A stretch of DNA of 64,000 bases from Endobacter medicaginis (GTDB lineage Bacteria > Pseudomonadota > Alphaproteobacteria > Acetobacterales > Acetobacteraceae): NCBI RefSeq assembly GCF_014192375.1, contig NZ_JACHXV010000005.1, positions 1 through 64,000 of the forward strand, written 5' to 3'. The translations under genes and the position numbers were made by a program. A model generated the notes under the pieces. The model did no database searches and had not been told where the DNA came from. It worked only from the letters and a program-made list of their open reading frames with translations. This document shows positions 35,497-43,291 of this stretch, piece after piece; within the stretch, counting starts at the first letter, position 1; each line of letters starts with the position of its first letter.

Positions 35497-35781
35497 TCAG
35501 GACGGCGCGCGTCTGCGACGGCCCGCATCCTGTCGCGTCTGTGGATCGGAAGTCTCGTGAAGAAACATGACACCACGCCCTTGCCCGGACTCGATGAACA
35601 GGATGCCCGCTGCTTCCAGCGCGCGGCGGACCTGGTCGATCGTGCCCTCATGGACACCAAGGCCACGCTCGGATTCAAGGCGCTTGAGCGCGGTCAATGC
35701 TACGAGGGCTTTTTCAGCGAGCCGTTCCTGTGTCCAGTTCAGGAGTGCCCGTGCCGCCCTTACCTGTCGGCCAGTGATCAT
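35497..35781 (-). CDS. XRE-family transcriptional regulator
   Basis: The 94-residue protein has an N-terminal helix-turn-helix (ITGRQVRAARALLNWTQERL, then ALVALTALKRLESERG) and a short basic tail. Two palindromes sit directly at and upstream of its start, which suggests autoregulation. Confidence 0.85.
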   Translation of the reverse strand: MITGRQVRAARALLNWTQERLAEKALVALTALKRLESERGLGVHEGTIDQVRRALEAAGILFIESGQGRGVMFLHETSDPQTRQDAGRRRRAPS

Positions 35782-35790
35782 CCATGATCA
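35775..35790. promoter_or_regulatory. Palindrome over the XRE gene start
   Basis: TGATCAT-CC-ATGATCA, perfect 7-bp arms, overlapping the start codon of the XRE gene at 35781. Possible operator or translational control site. Confidence 0.5.
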
Positions 35791-35820
35791 CATCCGACAT
35801 GCAGGGCATGCACACCAGAA

Positions 35821-35841
35821 ATACGACTATAATAGTCGTAT
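35821..35841 (-). promoter_or_regulatory. Operator/promoter of the XRE regulator
   Basis: Perfect 21-bp palindrome, arms ATACGACTAT and ATAGTCGTAT around a central A. On the minus strand a TTGAAT hexamer lies 17 bp ahead of a TATAGT inside the palindrome, so a bound repressor would cover the -10 region. Confidence 0.7.
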
Positions 35842-35961
35842 AATGGAGATTCAATATCGTTCTTTCAGTTGGATAGTGAGGAAACACCGGCGTCCTGCTT
35901 CTGATAGGACCGTCAGTGGGGTCCGCCGTCGGTACGGGCGACCAGACGAAAAGACCCCCGC

Positions 35962-36114
35962 TTACGCGGAGGCCTCCCCGTCGTGGCATTTTGCTGCGAA
36001 TTGCGCGCATACCTGGTTCAGTTCACGCTCGATTTTGGCCCGCTCACGACGGCTGAGGTGAAAGCTGGTCAGTTCGGCGCGCAGCATCTGGATCTGGTCG
36101 TGTAGCGTGGTCAT
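35962..36114 (-). CDS. Small charged helical protein
   Basis: An ATG at 36114, preceded by AAAGGAG at a good distance, opens 50 residues (MTTLHDQIQMLRAELTSFHL, then SRRERAKIERELNQVCAQFA, to GEASA). The sequence is a charged amphipathic helix with one cysteine pair and no membrane segment. It is too short to assign, but the ribosome site and the hairpin element 108 bp upstream, shared with two other genes, support it as real. Confidence 0.55.
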   Translation of the reverse strand: MTTLHDQIQMLRAELTSFHLSRRERAKIERELNQVCAQFAAKCHDGEASA

Positions 36115-36221
36115 CGTCCTGCTCCTTTCGTTTTTCGAAGACAGGCCGTCGCCTCATGCGCGCGTGAATCGGGTCAAGGATCGCCGCAGGCGACCGCCCC
36201 AGCGGCGCGCGGGGGAGCCGA

Positions 36222-36258
36222 TTTTGTCTGGTGTGCCCGTAGGGTGCGCCGGGCAAAA
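36222..36258 (+). promoter_or_regulatory. Hairpin leader element, copy 3
   Basis: Two 17-nt arms at 36222-36238 and 36242-36258 separated by GTA. On the plus strand every position pairs, twelve as Watson-Crick and five as G-U. On the minus strand the same five are C-A mismatches. The outer part reads ATTTTG...CAAAAT, like the two other copies at 36907 and 39867. It lies 108 bp upstream of the small gene ending at 35962. Could be a structured leader, an oriT stem or a terminator remnant. Confidence 0.5.
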
Positions 36259-36454
36259 TTGGGGGGACCGCGCGTCCTTGAGGCGGTTCACGCCGGGCAT
36301 GGTACAATGGGAAGGCTGAGGGAAGCCCTGTTCCCCTTTCTTGCCCACACATTGGCAGATTGGGCGCGGCGCGACTGGTGCGCCCACCCGCCGGTTCGCG
36401 ATCGGTCATGCGAAGGCCCCACCCGGACCGGCCGGGCGGGGGATCGCTGGCACC

Positions 36455-36781
36455 TCAGTCGCCGTTGCGGCGGCCGTTGGGGCGGGACCAGATCAGGCTG
36501 TAGCCCTCGCCGTCCTCGTCATCGAAGAGGTTGGCGAAGATCGGGGCGTTGAAGCTCGGATCGTCGAGCTTGAGGCTCAGATAGTCGCGCCCCTCGTTGG
36601 AGCGCCGGGACCAGGCCGCTCCGATCTCGACCCGGCCGACGAAGACGCGGTGGCTGGGGGCATTTTCGTTCAGGCGCGTGGTCTCGGGGGCGATGCGGAC
36701 GTTGGGGGTCTGGAGCGAGAGGGTGACGATCTCGCCGTTATATCCGTTGCCGACTTTCTTGAAGGTGCCGATGGTAGCCAT
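36455..36781 (-). CDS. DUF736-family protein
   Basis: This 108-residue protein (MATIGTFKKVGNGYNGEIVT) shows the typical DUF736 features: APSHRVFVGRVEIGAAWSRR and the ending EGYSLIWSRPNGRR. Longer-known family members are single-copy companions of plasmid replication and transfer genes; here it is the second copy in the window and only distantly like the first. A structured element lies 126 bp upstream. Confidence 0.88.
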   Translation of the reverse strand: MATIGTFKKVGNGYNGEIVTLSLQTPNVRIAPETTRLNENAPSHRVFVGRVEIGAAWSRRSNEGRDYLSLKLDDPSFNAPIFANLFDDEDGEGYSLIWSRPNGRRNGD

Positions 36782-37377
36782 GATACTGCTCCGTGATCTC
36801 TGTTACCGAGCCCGCACCATTGCGGCCTCGATGGCGATCGGACAGACGGAGGCGAGCGGCGGCGCATCCCGTAGGGACCGAAGCGCAGCGGAGGACGGCG
36901 GGACGGAATTTTCTTGTTTCGCGAGGAATGACGGCGCAGCCGTCAGGGGAAGAAAATTATGGACCGCTGTTGCGCCATGGCCGATCGAGGCGCAGCCGAC
37001 CTTCGGCTAGATCAGCCATCTTGAGAGGCGGCATGCGTGCGCGGCCCGACAGAGCACACATCACGGAGACTATGGCCACCCGCGCCCCACGCAAGTGTCG
37101 GCCAGGAAGGGGAAGGCATCGTCATGCCCTGCTTCCGACCCTGCACACGCCCCGTTCCGGGACTGCGTTTCGCACGGACACGCCCTGCCTTCCGGGATTC
37201 CACCGGCCGATGCTGACAGGAAGCGCTGGACGTCCACGCTCCAGGGAAAGAGCACCTTCAGCCAATATGCTGCAATCAGGGCCTCATCGATCGCTCCTGC
37301 CATACCCTCCTGACAGCGAGGCGGCCAGATGCGAAAGCCCCCGATCCTGTCCTGCCTCGCCGGTTGCCAGAGCGGTG
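36782..37377. other. Long non-coding stretch with hairpin leader element
   Basis: About 600 bases with no supported gene; long frames here are G/C-driven shadows. The only clear structure is the hairpin at 36907-36958. The stretch 37000-37377 shows nothing I can name. Confidence 0.5.
36907..36958 (-). promoter_or_regulatory. Hairpin leader element, copy 1
   Basis: Outer arms AATTTTCTT (36907-36915) and AAGAAAATT (36950-36958) enclose an inner hairpin ACGGC-GCA-GCCGT (36931-36943) and a TCGCGA motif. The flank CAGCGGAGGACGGCGGG matches that of copy 2 (CAGCGAAGGATGGCAGGG). It lies 126 bp upstream of the DUF736 gene start. Confidence 0.6.
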
Positions 37378-37818
37378 TCAGACCCGCGCGATATTGCCGC
37401 CGGACGGTCCGGGTGGGGCCACGGTTGTAAAGCGGATGAAAGCGGTGACGCCCACCGCGATCGCGCCGATGATGGAGAAAAAGAGCTGCCACGCCGGAGA
37501 CGGCATCAGCATCTGGGCGATCCCATGTGTCGTGCTGTAGCCCATGATAATGGCGGGCACCGTATAGAGCAGGACGATCAGCAGCTTGAGCCACATCCAC
37601 GGCACCAAGGCGAAGGCGACCTGGCCAATAACGAAGGTTGCAGCGCCCGCGACGAAACCGACGATGATCCCGCCGACAACACCAGCACCCGCACCATACG
37701 CCCAGAACCCGGCCATCAGACCCATGGCGCAGGGCAGGGCGAAGACTGCCACGGTAAAGAACAACCAGCACAGGAAGCCAATGCCGGCGACGAGCAGGAA
37801 GGGAGCAAGGATGAACAT
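37378..37818 (-). CDS. Multi-helix membrane protein, unknown
   Basis: The ATG at 37818 (MFILAPFLLVAGIGFLCWLF) starts 146 residues with about four membrane helices. A longer frame to 37890 adds a Trp-rich stretch of low plausibility. Small-residue-rich helices (GAGAGVVGGIIVGFVAGAAT) suggest tight packing. No family recognised; it lies near plasmid maintenance genes and may be an entry-exclusion or stress protein, which is only a guess. Confidence 0.6.
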   Translation of the reverse strand: MFILAPFLLVAGIGFLCWLFFTVAVFALPCAMGLMAGFWAYGAGAGVVGGIIVGFVAGAATFVIGQVAFALVPWMWLKLLIVLLYTVPAIIMGYSTTHGIAQMLMPSPAWQLFFSIIGAIAVGVTAFIRFTTVAPPGPSGGNIARV

Positions 37819-38059
37819 GGCGGCGGTCTCCGTGCAACCGACAATGTCGGACGGTCGCGCCTGCCACCACCACCACGGCGCAACCCGCATTATAGCGCAG
37901 ATGATACGGTGACCGGAACGAAAATCCGCGCGGCTTACGTCCCGCCGGTGACGATATCATCGAAATCTATCGCTGGTATGCGGACGTTGCGGTCAATCAG
38001 GTCGAGCGTTATTGCCTTCCCCCGTGATCCGGTGGCGTTGCGAAGAACCTTGCGATCCA

Positions 38060-38074
38060 TAGCACCTGGTGCTA
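38060..38074 (+). promoter_or_regulatory. Operator of the toxin-antitoxin operon
   Basis: Perfect palindrome TAGCACC-T-GGTGCTA ending 11 bases before the toxin ATG, just ahead of the AGGAGG ribosome site. Its place and symmetry fit autorepression by the antitoxin. Confidence 0.75.
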
Positions 38075-38085
38075 CATAGGAGGTC

Positions 38086-38472
38086 ATGACCAATGCCGAG
38101 CCATCCCAGCGGGCATTCAAGACCGCCTGGTTCGCCAGGGCGGCCCGGAAAGCTCGCATCAAAGACGATGAACTCTGCAAAGCGATCCGGGAGGTCATGA
38201 AGGGTCAGGCCGTCGATCTGGGTGGTGGTGTCTTCAAGAAGCGCCTGAACAAGAACCTGCATCGCAGCATTATTCTTGCGAAAGGCGGTCGATACTGGAT
38301 CTACGCCTATCTGTTCGCGAAGAAGGACCGGGACAATATCGATAGCGATGAACTGGAAGACTTCCGGACCCTCGCCAAAGCCTATGCCGTGCTGACCGGG
38401 GAACAGGTCGAACGGCTTTTGAAGGATCGAGACCTGACGGAGATATGCCATGGCGATGAAGAGAAAAAATAG
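38086..38472 (+). CDS. HigB/RelE-like toxin
   Basis: The 128-residue protein matches the RelE-like type II toxin family that pairs with a downstream XRE antitoxin: FKTAWFARAARKARIKDDEL, then GGGVFKKRLNKNLHRSIILA and GGRYWIYAYLFAKKDRDNI. Members cut mRNA at the ribosome. Toxin-first order, a 23-base overlap with the antitoxin gene and an upstream palindrome are typical of HigBA-type modules. It stabilises the replicon by post-segregational killing, by analogy. Confidence 0.85.
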   Translation: MTNAEPSQRAFKTAWFARAARKARIKDDELCKAIREVMKGQAVDLGGGVFKKRLNKNLHRSIILAKGGRYWIYAYLFAKKDRDNIDSDELEDFRTLAKAYAVLTGEQVERLLKDRDLTEICHGDEEKK

Positions 38473-38779
38473 CTTCCGGAGCGACATTTCCGAGGCCATT
38501 CATTCCGGGGCGGTAATGCTGCACAAGGTCGGCGCGCTCGACAAGGCGACGATGCGTGATTTTGACACGCGCCATCTGGTGGTGCCCCCTGCGATCGAGC
38601 CGATCGAGATCAAGCGTCTCCGCGAGGCGAACAATGTCAGCCAGCCGGTCTTCGCGCGGTATCTGAACACGAGCGAAAGCACGGTCGAGAAGTGGGAGAG
38701 CGGCGCCAAACGGCCGAGCGGGATGGCGCTCAAGCTGTTGAGCGTCATTCAGAAGCACGGTCTTGAGGTTCTTGCCTGA
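38450..38779 (+). CDS. HigA-like XRE antitoxin
   Basis: The 109-residue protein has a C-terminal helix-turn-helix (IKRLREANNVSQPVFARYLN, then TSESTVEKWESGAKRPSGMA) and a variable N-terminus that would bind the toxin. It overlaps the toxin gene and would repress the operon through the palindrome at 38060. Confidence 0.87.
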   Translation: MAMKRKNSFRSDISEAIHSGAVMLHKVGALDKATMRDFDTRHLVVPPAIEPIEIKRLREANNVSQPVFARYLNTSESTVEKWESGAKRPSGMALKLLSVIQKHGLEVLA

Positions 38780-38809
38780 GACGCTGGCTTGCGGGGAAGG
38801 AGAGAGCGC

Positions 38810-39739
38810 TCACGCGCCGCCTCCGAACCGCAGGACCGGGATACCGAGCCGCTTTGCCTTGTCGGCCAGATTTTCCTGGATGCCTGAACCGGGGAAGACG
38901 ATGACGCCGATCGGCATAGTGTCGAGCAGCGCATCGTTACGACGGAAGGGCGCCGCCTTGGCATGCCTGGTCCAGTCCGGCTTGAAGGCGATCTGCACGA
39001 TATCGCGGTGATCGGCCCAACGTGAGGCAATGAACTCAGCACCTTTGGGCGAGCCACCGTGGAGCAGCACCATGTCGGGATGCTTGGCCCGCACCTTATC
39101 CAGCCGGTCCCAGATCAGGATATGGTCGTCGAAGTCCAGGCCCCCGGTCACGACCACCTTGGGGCCGGGCGGGACCAGCAACTCGCCCTCGGCGCGGCGT
39201 CGGGCGTTGAGGAAATCGCGGCTGTCGATCATGGAGGCCGTCATGGTGCGACGTGACACCAGCGAGCCGGCCTTCGGACGCCACGCGCTCAGGGTCAGGC
39301 GCTCGAACTGCTCCTGCGCCTCGTCGCGGAAGATCTCGTAGGCGTTGCGGCGCTCGATCAGGGTCAGCCCTTCGGCGATCAGCCGCTCCAGTTCCACCGA
39401 GCGGATCTCGCTGCCATCCTGTTCCTGCTGGCTCCGTTTCTGCGCCTGCTCGTTGCGGTCAAGCTCACGCTCAACCTGGCCGACCATGCGGTGGAAGATG
39501 TTCACGGTGGACCAGAGCAATGCTTCGAGATCGGCTTCCAGCCGTGTGTCGGTCAGCGTCGCAGCGATGGCGTCGAAGATGTCGGCCACAGCACCCCCGA
39601 TGCGCTGCGCTTCGGGTAGCGGCCTGGGGTCCGGCTCGTCCGCGAAGGGACGGTAGCCATACATCTGGAGTTCGGTCAGCACATGCGCGGTGGATGAAGC
39701 GGCGTGCGGCGGTTCGAAATCGTCGGTCATGCGGGTCAT
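38810..39739 (-). CDS. DUF2493-domain protein
   Basis: The 309-residue protein has a helical, charged N-terminal half (VGQVERELDRNEQAQKRSQQ) and a C-terminal Rossmann-like DUF2493 domain starting KVVVTGGLDFDDHILIWDRL, with LLHGGSPKGAEFIASRWADH and IGVIVFPGSGIQENLADKAK. The domain belongs to the SLOG/YspA superfamily thought to bind nucleotide-derived ligands. Plasmid-borne members are conserved with toprim and DUF932 genes; function unknown. A hairpin leader lies 128 bp upstream. Confidence 0.85.
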   Translation of the reverse strand: MTRMTDDFEPPHAASSTAHVLTELQMYGYRPFADEPDPRPLPEAQRIGGAVADIFDAIAATLTDTRLEADLEALLWSTVNIFHRMVGQVERELDRNEQAQKRSQQEQDGSEIRSVELERLIAEGLTLIERRNAYEIFRDEAQEQFERLTLSAWRPKAGSLVSRRTMTASMIDSRDFLNARRRAEGELLVPPGPKVVVTGGLDFDDHILIWDRLDKVRAKHPDMVLLHGGSPKGAEFIASRWADHRDIVQIAFKPDWTRHAKAAPFRRNDALLDTMPIGVIVFPGSGIQENLADKAKRLGIPVLRFGGGA

Positions 39740-40059
39740 GAGGCTGTCCTCCCAGGTCTCCGGCTGCGCCCTTCGCGGCCTTTCCGGGGGCGGACAGCGG
39801 CAGACCAGGGACGGGCCGGAACCGCGCGCTGGCGCGCGGCCGCAGCACAGCGAAGGATGGCAGGGGGCCGGCTATTTTGCCTCGCGATGTAAAGCGCCCC
39901 CACAGGGCGCGACGGAAAATAGCCGGCTCACGCCATTGAAGGCCCGGCCCGGCTGACGCCCGCTCCCCACTTGAAAGGCCGGGGCGCGGACCTGCCGGAC
40001 GGGAGGCAGGACAGGCCCGCCGACAGAAGACGGCCCCCCCACTCCTCTTTCCGGCCCGC
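39740..40059. other. Non-coding leader region of the DUF2493 gene
   Basis: About 320 G/C-rich bases with no supported gene. It holds hairpin element copy 2 (39867-39927). The remainder shows only short G/C-rich repeats. Confidence 0.5.
39867..39927 (-). promoter_or_regulatory. Hairpin leader element, copy 2
   Basis: Perfect 12-bp outer arms GCCGGCTATTTT (39867-39878) and AAAATAGCCGGC (39916-39927) enclose a TCGCGA motif and an inner hairpin GCGCCC-N5-GGGCGC (39894-39910). It lies 128 bp upstream of the DUF2493 start. Architecture and flanks match copy 1. Confidence 0.65.
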
Positions 40060-41106
40060 TCAGGTATCGGCGGCCTCCAGAAAGCGTGCCACGTCCGCTG
40101 GCGCGAGTTGCGGATGCAGGATCGCCCGCAGCGCGCCGCGTCCCAGCGCACGGAGATCATCATTGAAATCGCCCAGCCGTGGCGACAGGCCGATCAGTTC
40201 GATCCCGGCGTCACCCGCGCGGGCGTGCAGCGTCGCCAGCGCCTGATCCCCGGCCGGATCGTCGTCGCGCAGGACGTAGAGACGGCGTAGCAGCGGCGGA
40301 AAGATCAGGGCAGCGAGATGTGCCGAAGACAGGCAGGCGGCCAATGGCAGATCGGGCAGAACCTGCCGCAGCGAAAGCACCGTCTCGATGCCTTCCCCGG
40401 CGGCGAGCACGTCGGATGCCACCCCGAAGCGCACGGCATGACCGAGCAGCCCGCCCAAGGCACGGCGCGGATGGTCGACCGGTGCCTTGCCACGGCCGTC
40501 CGCCGCCAGCCAGGTGCGATGCACACCGGTCAGAGTGCCGTCGAGGTCGGTGACAGCGGCGATCATGGCGGGCCAGGTCTCGGTCAGACCGTCCTCGTCC
40601 GGGCGGTAAAAGCAACGCGGATGGAAGCGCAGGGCTTCGGTTCCGTGCAAAAGCGTAATGTCGCGTCTACGGAGATACGCGTCTACGGATGTGCCTATGA
40701 TCGGCCCGGACATGGCCCAGAGCCGTCGTGCCGCTTCGGAAGAACTGGCGGAAGCACGCTCACGGGCAGGTCGGTCCTGTGACGGCGGCACTGGGTCAGG
40801 ATGCGGCAGGCTGAGGAAGGCGCGTGCCTCGTCGGCCACGTCGCGGAAATCCACCAGGCCGAGGCTTTCGCGGATCACGTCGAGCAGGTCGCCATGCTCA
40901 CCCGACTGAGCGTCCGTCCATTTTCCCGCCCTGCCGTTGGCGGTGTCGTGGAGCCGGACGAACAGCGACCGGCCGGGCGTATTGCGCACGTCACCGACCA
41001 GCCAGTAATTGCCGTGACGGCGACCGGCGGACAGATACTGCCGGCACACCGCCTCCGCGTTCTCCGCCAGCCGACGGGCGAGATCGCCTGCATCATGCAA
41101 GGTCAT
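40060..41106 (-). CDS. Toprim-domain (DUF7146-type) primase-like protein
   Basis: The 348-residue protein has an N-terminal zinc-binding-like segment (ENAEAVCRQYLSAGRRHGNY), a middle region with ALRFHPRCFYR, and a C-terminal Toprim fold with LAAGEGIETVLSLRQVLPDL near residue 235 and YVLRDDDPAGDQA near 277, supplying the Glu and DxD metal ligands. Such proteins resemble the primase part of plasmid and phage helicase-primases. It likely serves lagging-strand or transfer replication. It overlaps the upstream gene by 14 bases. Confidence 0.82.
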   Translation of the reverse strand: MTLHDAGDLARRLAENAEAVCRQYLSAGRRHGNYWLVGDVRNTPGRSLFVRLHDTANGRAGKWTDAQSGEHGDLLDVIRESLGLVDFRDVADEARAFLSLPHPDPVPPSQDRPARERASASSSEAARRLWAMSGPIIGTSVDAYLRRRDITLLHGTEALRFHPRCFYRPDEDGLTETWPAMIAAVTDLDGTLTGVHRTWLAADGRGKAPVDHPRRALGGLLGHAVRFGVASDVLAAGEGIETVLSLRQVLPDLPLAACLSSAHLAALIFPPLLRRLYVLRDDDPAGDQALATLHARAGDAGIELIGLSPRLGDFNDDLRALGRGALRAILHPQLAPADVARFLEAADT

Positions 41107-41533
41107 CGCCCTGCCCTCCTGTGTCGGGATTGCCTCCGTCCAGGGCGATCGCCAGCCAGCGATCGGTGGTCATCCATGAAATCGTTTTGCGCCTGCCAAG
41201 GTCAAGCAGATGCGCACCGCCGCTGAAGGCGCCGATCCGGGGACGTGAACAGCTATTGGCCCACTGAAACCCCCATCGGCCCCGAAGCCGGAAGGCCCGC
41301 GCACAGCGTAGCACGAATTCCACGACCTGATGCGGATCGCCAGTCACCTCATCGCGCATCCAAAGCTTGGTGCCACCATATTCCGGTTCTACAGAAAGCC
41401 GGAACCCATCAGATGGCGGGTCTTCCGCCGCCAGTTCGTCCATGAATTCATTGTAGAGATCGAGCGCCTTGGCAGCGTTTTCCACCGTACCCACATCGAG
41501 AACGCACGAGAAATGCGTGAAGAAATCAGCCAT
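41093..41533 (-). CDS. Conserved-type plasmid protein, unknown
   Basis: The 146-residue soluble protein begins MADFFTHFSCVLDVGTVENA and has LYNEFMDELAAEDPPSDGFR and a later WGFQWANSCSRPRIGAFSGG segment. The fold appears alpha/beta. It is read just ahead of the toprim gene and overlaps it by 14 bases, so the two act together or are coregulated. No family name comes to mind. Confidence 0.65.
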   Translation of the reverse strand: MADFFTHFSCVLDVGTVENAAKALDLYNEFMDELAAEDPPSDGFRLSVEPEYGGTKLWMRDEVTGDPHQVVEFVLRCARAFRLRGRWGFQWANSCSRPRIGAFSGGAHLLDLGRRKTISWMTTDRWLAIALDGGNPDTGGQGDDLA

Positions 41534-41552
41534 CGGAATGACTCCCGAAACG

Positions 41553-41578
41553 AAAAAGCCCGGCGCAGTGGCCGGGCT
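41553..41578 (-). terminator. Rho-independent terminator after the DUF932 gene
   Basis: On the minus strand AGCCCGGC-N6-GCCGGGCT is followed by five T residues. It lies about 40 bases after the DUF932 stop and separates it from the next gene. Confidence 0.85.
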
Positions 41579-41616
41579 CGTAAAAACGTCTTTACGGAAA
41601 GACAGAAAAGCGGCTT

Positions 41617-42801
41617 TCAGGAAGCACGCTCCATCAGCCTGCGGGCCTTCTCTTCCAGATCCAGCCGCGTGTCCTGGTTGGCCTTTGTCCGCGCCAGCGC
41701 CGTAATCCCCTGCACGAAATCGAACACACTCTCGGGCTTGCGGCCTTCCTCGTGCAGCACGGTTTCGATGATCTTTGCGGTTTCCGGTTTCGAGAACCCG
41801 CGACGACGCAGGAAACTTTCGCGGTCTTCATCTGTTTTCGCGACCAGCGCCCGACGCGAGGCCTGAATGCCGGAGACGAACGAGGCCGGGCTGGCAGTGG
41901 CGAAATTCCGTAGTGCTGGTGTCGCCTGATGCACGAAGCGCGAGGCCGCGAACTTACTATGCCGGATGGTGATCTGTTCGAAATTTTCCACGCCCCACAA
42001 CATCCTGTTTTGACACACCCCGCGCAGATAGAATGACGCAATGCCTAGGCTCTTGCTGCCGACTTCCGAATTCCAGGCGTAGAAACCCCGGAAATAGAGA
42101 TCGGGATCGCCATTGGGCAGGCGTCCGGCCTCGATGGGATGCGTATCATCCACGAGGAACAGGAACACGTCCCTGTCTGACGCATACAGCGTCGTAGTTT
42201 CCTTGGTGATATCGACGTAGGGATTATGGGTCATGGTGGCCCAGTCGATGACGCCCGGCACCTTCCAGTTGGTATCGCCTGTGCCGTCACCCGCGATCTT
42301 GCGCACCGCCCCGACCAATTCGTGATCCCAGATGCGGCCATAATCCGGACCGGTCACGGCGCGCAGTTCTACCCGTCCGTCTTCGGTCTCCAGCGTTTTC
42401 ACCAGTTCGGCGCGGTGCGACAGCAGCCCGTGCTGGAGATTGATCGCCGCCAGCGGTGCCGGCAGGTCGCGCAGATAGGAGGACGGCGCGCTGACCAGGC
42501 TGCACATCTGGCCGAAGGACCAATGCGTCGGCGCGATCGGCTCATGCTGTCCTGGCACGGTCAGGGTCAGACGCTCGACATTGTCGCGCGAGGCCTCGAC
42601 GCGGATGGCGCGGCTTTCCACCGTGCGGGCTGTGGCCCGGTCTGCCCGCGCCAGCGTGGCAGCATGCAGGTCGGACAGCGACAGATAGCGTTCGTCATCG
42701 GGGCGCGAGAACCATTCGGACGATACGCGGGCGCTGCGTTCGCCACGGGAGGGATCAATCCGGAAGCCCGTGCGGGCGGAAGACAGAATGGAAGCGGACA
42801 T
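41617..42801 (-). CDS. DUF932-family plasmid protein
   Basis: The ATG at 42801 (MSASILSSARTGFRIDPSRG) gives 394 residues; the frame extends to 42879 but crosses a terminator-proximal leader. The family core is seen in APTHWSFGQMCSLVSAPSSY, ELRAVTGPDYGRIWDHELVG and FYLRGVCQNRMLWGVENFEQ. DUF932 proteins resemble phage LGT-type proteins and are common on plasmids; function unknown. Confidence 0.85.
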   Translation of the reverse strand: MSASILSSARTGFRIDPSRGERSARVSSEWFSRPDDERYLSLSDLHAATLARADRATARTVESRAIRVEASRDNVERLTLTVPGQHEPIAPTHWSFGQMCSLVSAPSSYLRDLPAPLAAINLQHGLLSHRAELVKTLETEDGRVELRAVTGPDYGRIWDHELVGAVRKIAGDGTGDTNWKVPGVIDWATMTHNPYVDITKETTTLYASDRDVFLFLVDDTHPIEAGRLPNGDPDLYFRGFYAWNSEVGSKSLGIASFYLRGVCQNRMLWGVENFEQITIRHSKFAASRFVHQATPALRNFATASPASFVSGIQASRRALVAKTDEDRESFLRRRGFSKPETAKIIETVLHEEGRKPESVFDFVQGITALARTKANQDTRLDLEEKARRLMERAS

Positions 42802-42880
42802 GGGGACTCTCCTCTCTTGCCGGATATTCGGCATCAGAGGCGAAGCCGCCCTCTCACTCCTTCCCGGCCGGACCGGCACG

Positions 42881-42914
42881 AAAAAAGCGGCTTCCGGATA
42901 ACGGAAGCCGCTTT
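42881..42914 (-). terminator. Rho-independent terminator after the DUF6915-like gene
   Basis: Minus-strand stem AAAGCGGCTTCCG-N5-CGGAAGCCGCTTT (13 perfect pairs) followed by a run of six T residues. It lies 15 bases after the stop at 42929. Confidence 0.9.
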
Positions 42915-42928
42915 CTCGAAATCCCGCA

Positions 42929-43291
42929 TCAGCTCATACTGTGCGGTGTTTCATGCTCTACATCGAGAGGCCTGGCGCGTCCCATCCATGGACAGGGTCG
43001 GATTTCCTTCACCCAGTCCGCAAAGCTCGGGATAAACCCGAAATCTTCCCGGACGTGCTGTTCGCCGATCAGCCGGGTCGGCACTGCCCGCCCGGTCGAA
43101 AGCGTGAGTGTGACACCGAACAGTTTTTCGGCAAGGAAGATGCCTTCCGCATGGTGTCGCAGCGCCCGGTGCCGGAAGTCCGCCGTGATCAGTTTCGATT
43201 CATCGAACCATGTATGCAACGGCAGGTAATCCTCTACCGTACCGCCCCATTTCCGCACAGAGGAGAGGGCATGATGATAACTATGCGCCAT
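42929..43291 (-). CDS. DUF6915-like small plasmid protein
   Basis: The ATG at 43291 opens 120 residues: MAHSYHHALSSVRKWGGTVE, then LPLHTWFDESKLITADFRHR and ALRHHAEGIFLAEKLFG, ending in the conserved-looking FGFIPSFADWVKEIRPCPWM. The longer frame to 43717 is the shadow of the next gene. The first residues are His-rich and the core may be a metal-dependent hydrolase fragment. Function unknown. It overlaps the upstream gene by 11 bases. Confidence 0.7.
   Translation of the reverse strand: MAHSYHHALSSVRKWGGTVEDYLPLHTWFDESKLITADFRHRALRHHAEGIFLAEKLFGVTLTLSTGRAVPTRLIGEQHVREDFGFIPSFADWVKEIRPCPWMGRARPLDVEHETPHSMS

Noticed and set aside
36793-38079. 428-residue plus-strand frame and a 296-residue minus frame in 37070-37960
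   Set aside because: Low-complexity translation, no family motif, overlaps a better membrane gene; treated as non-coding shadows.
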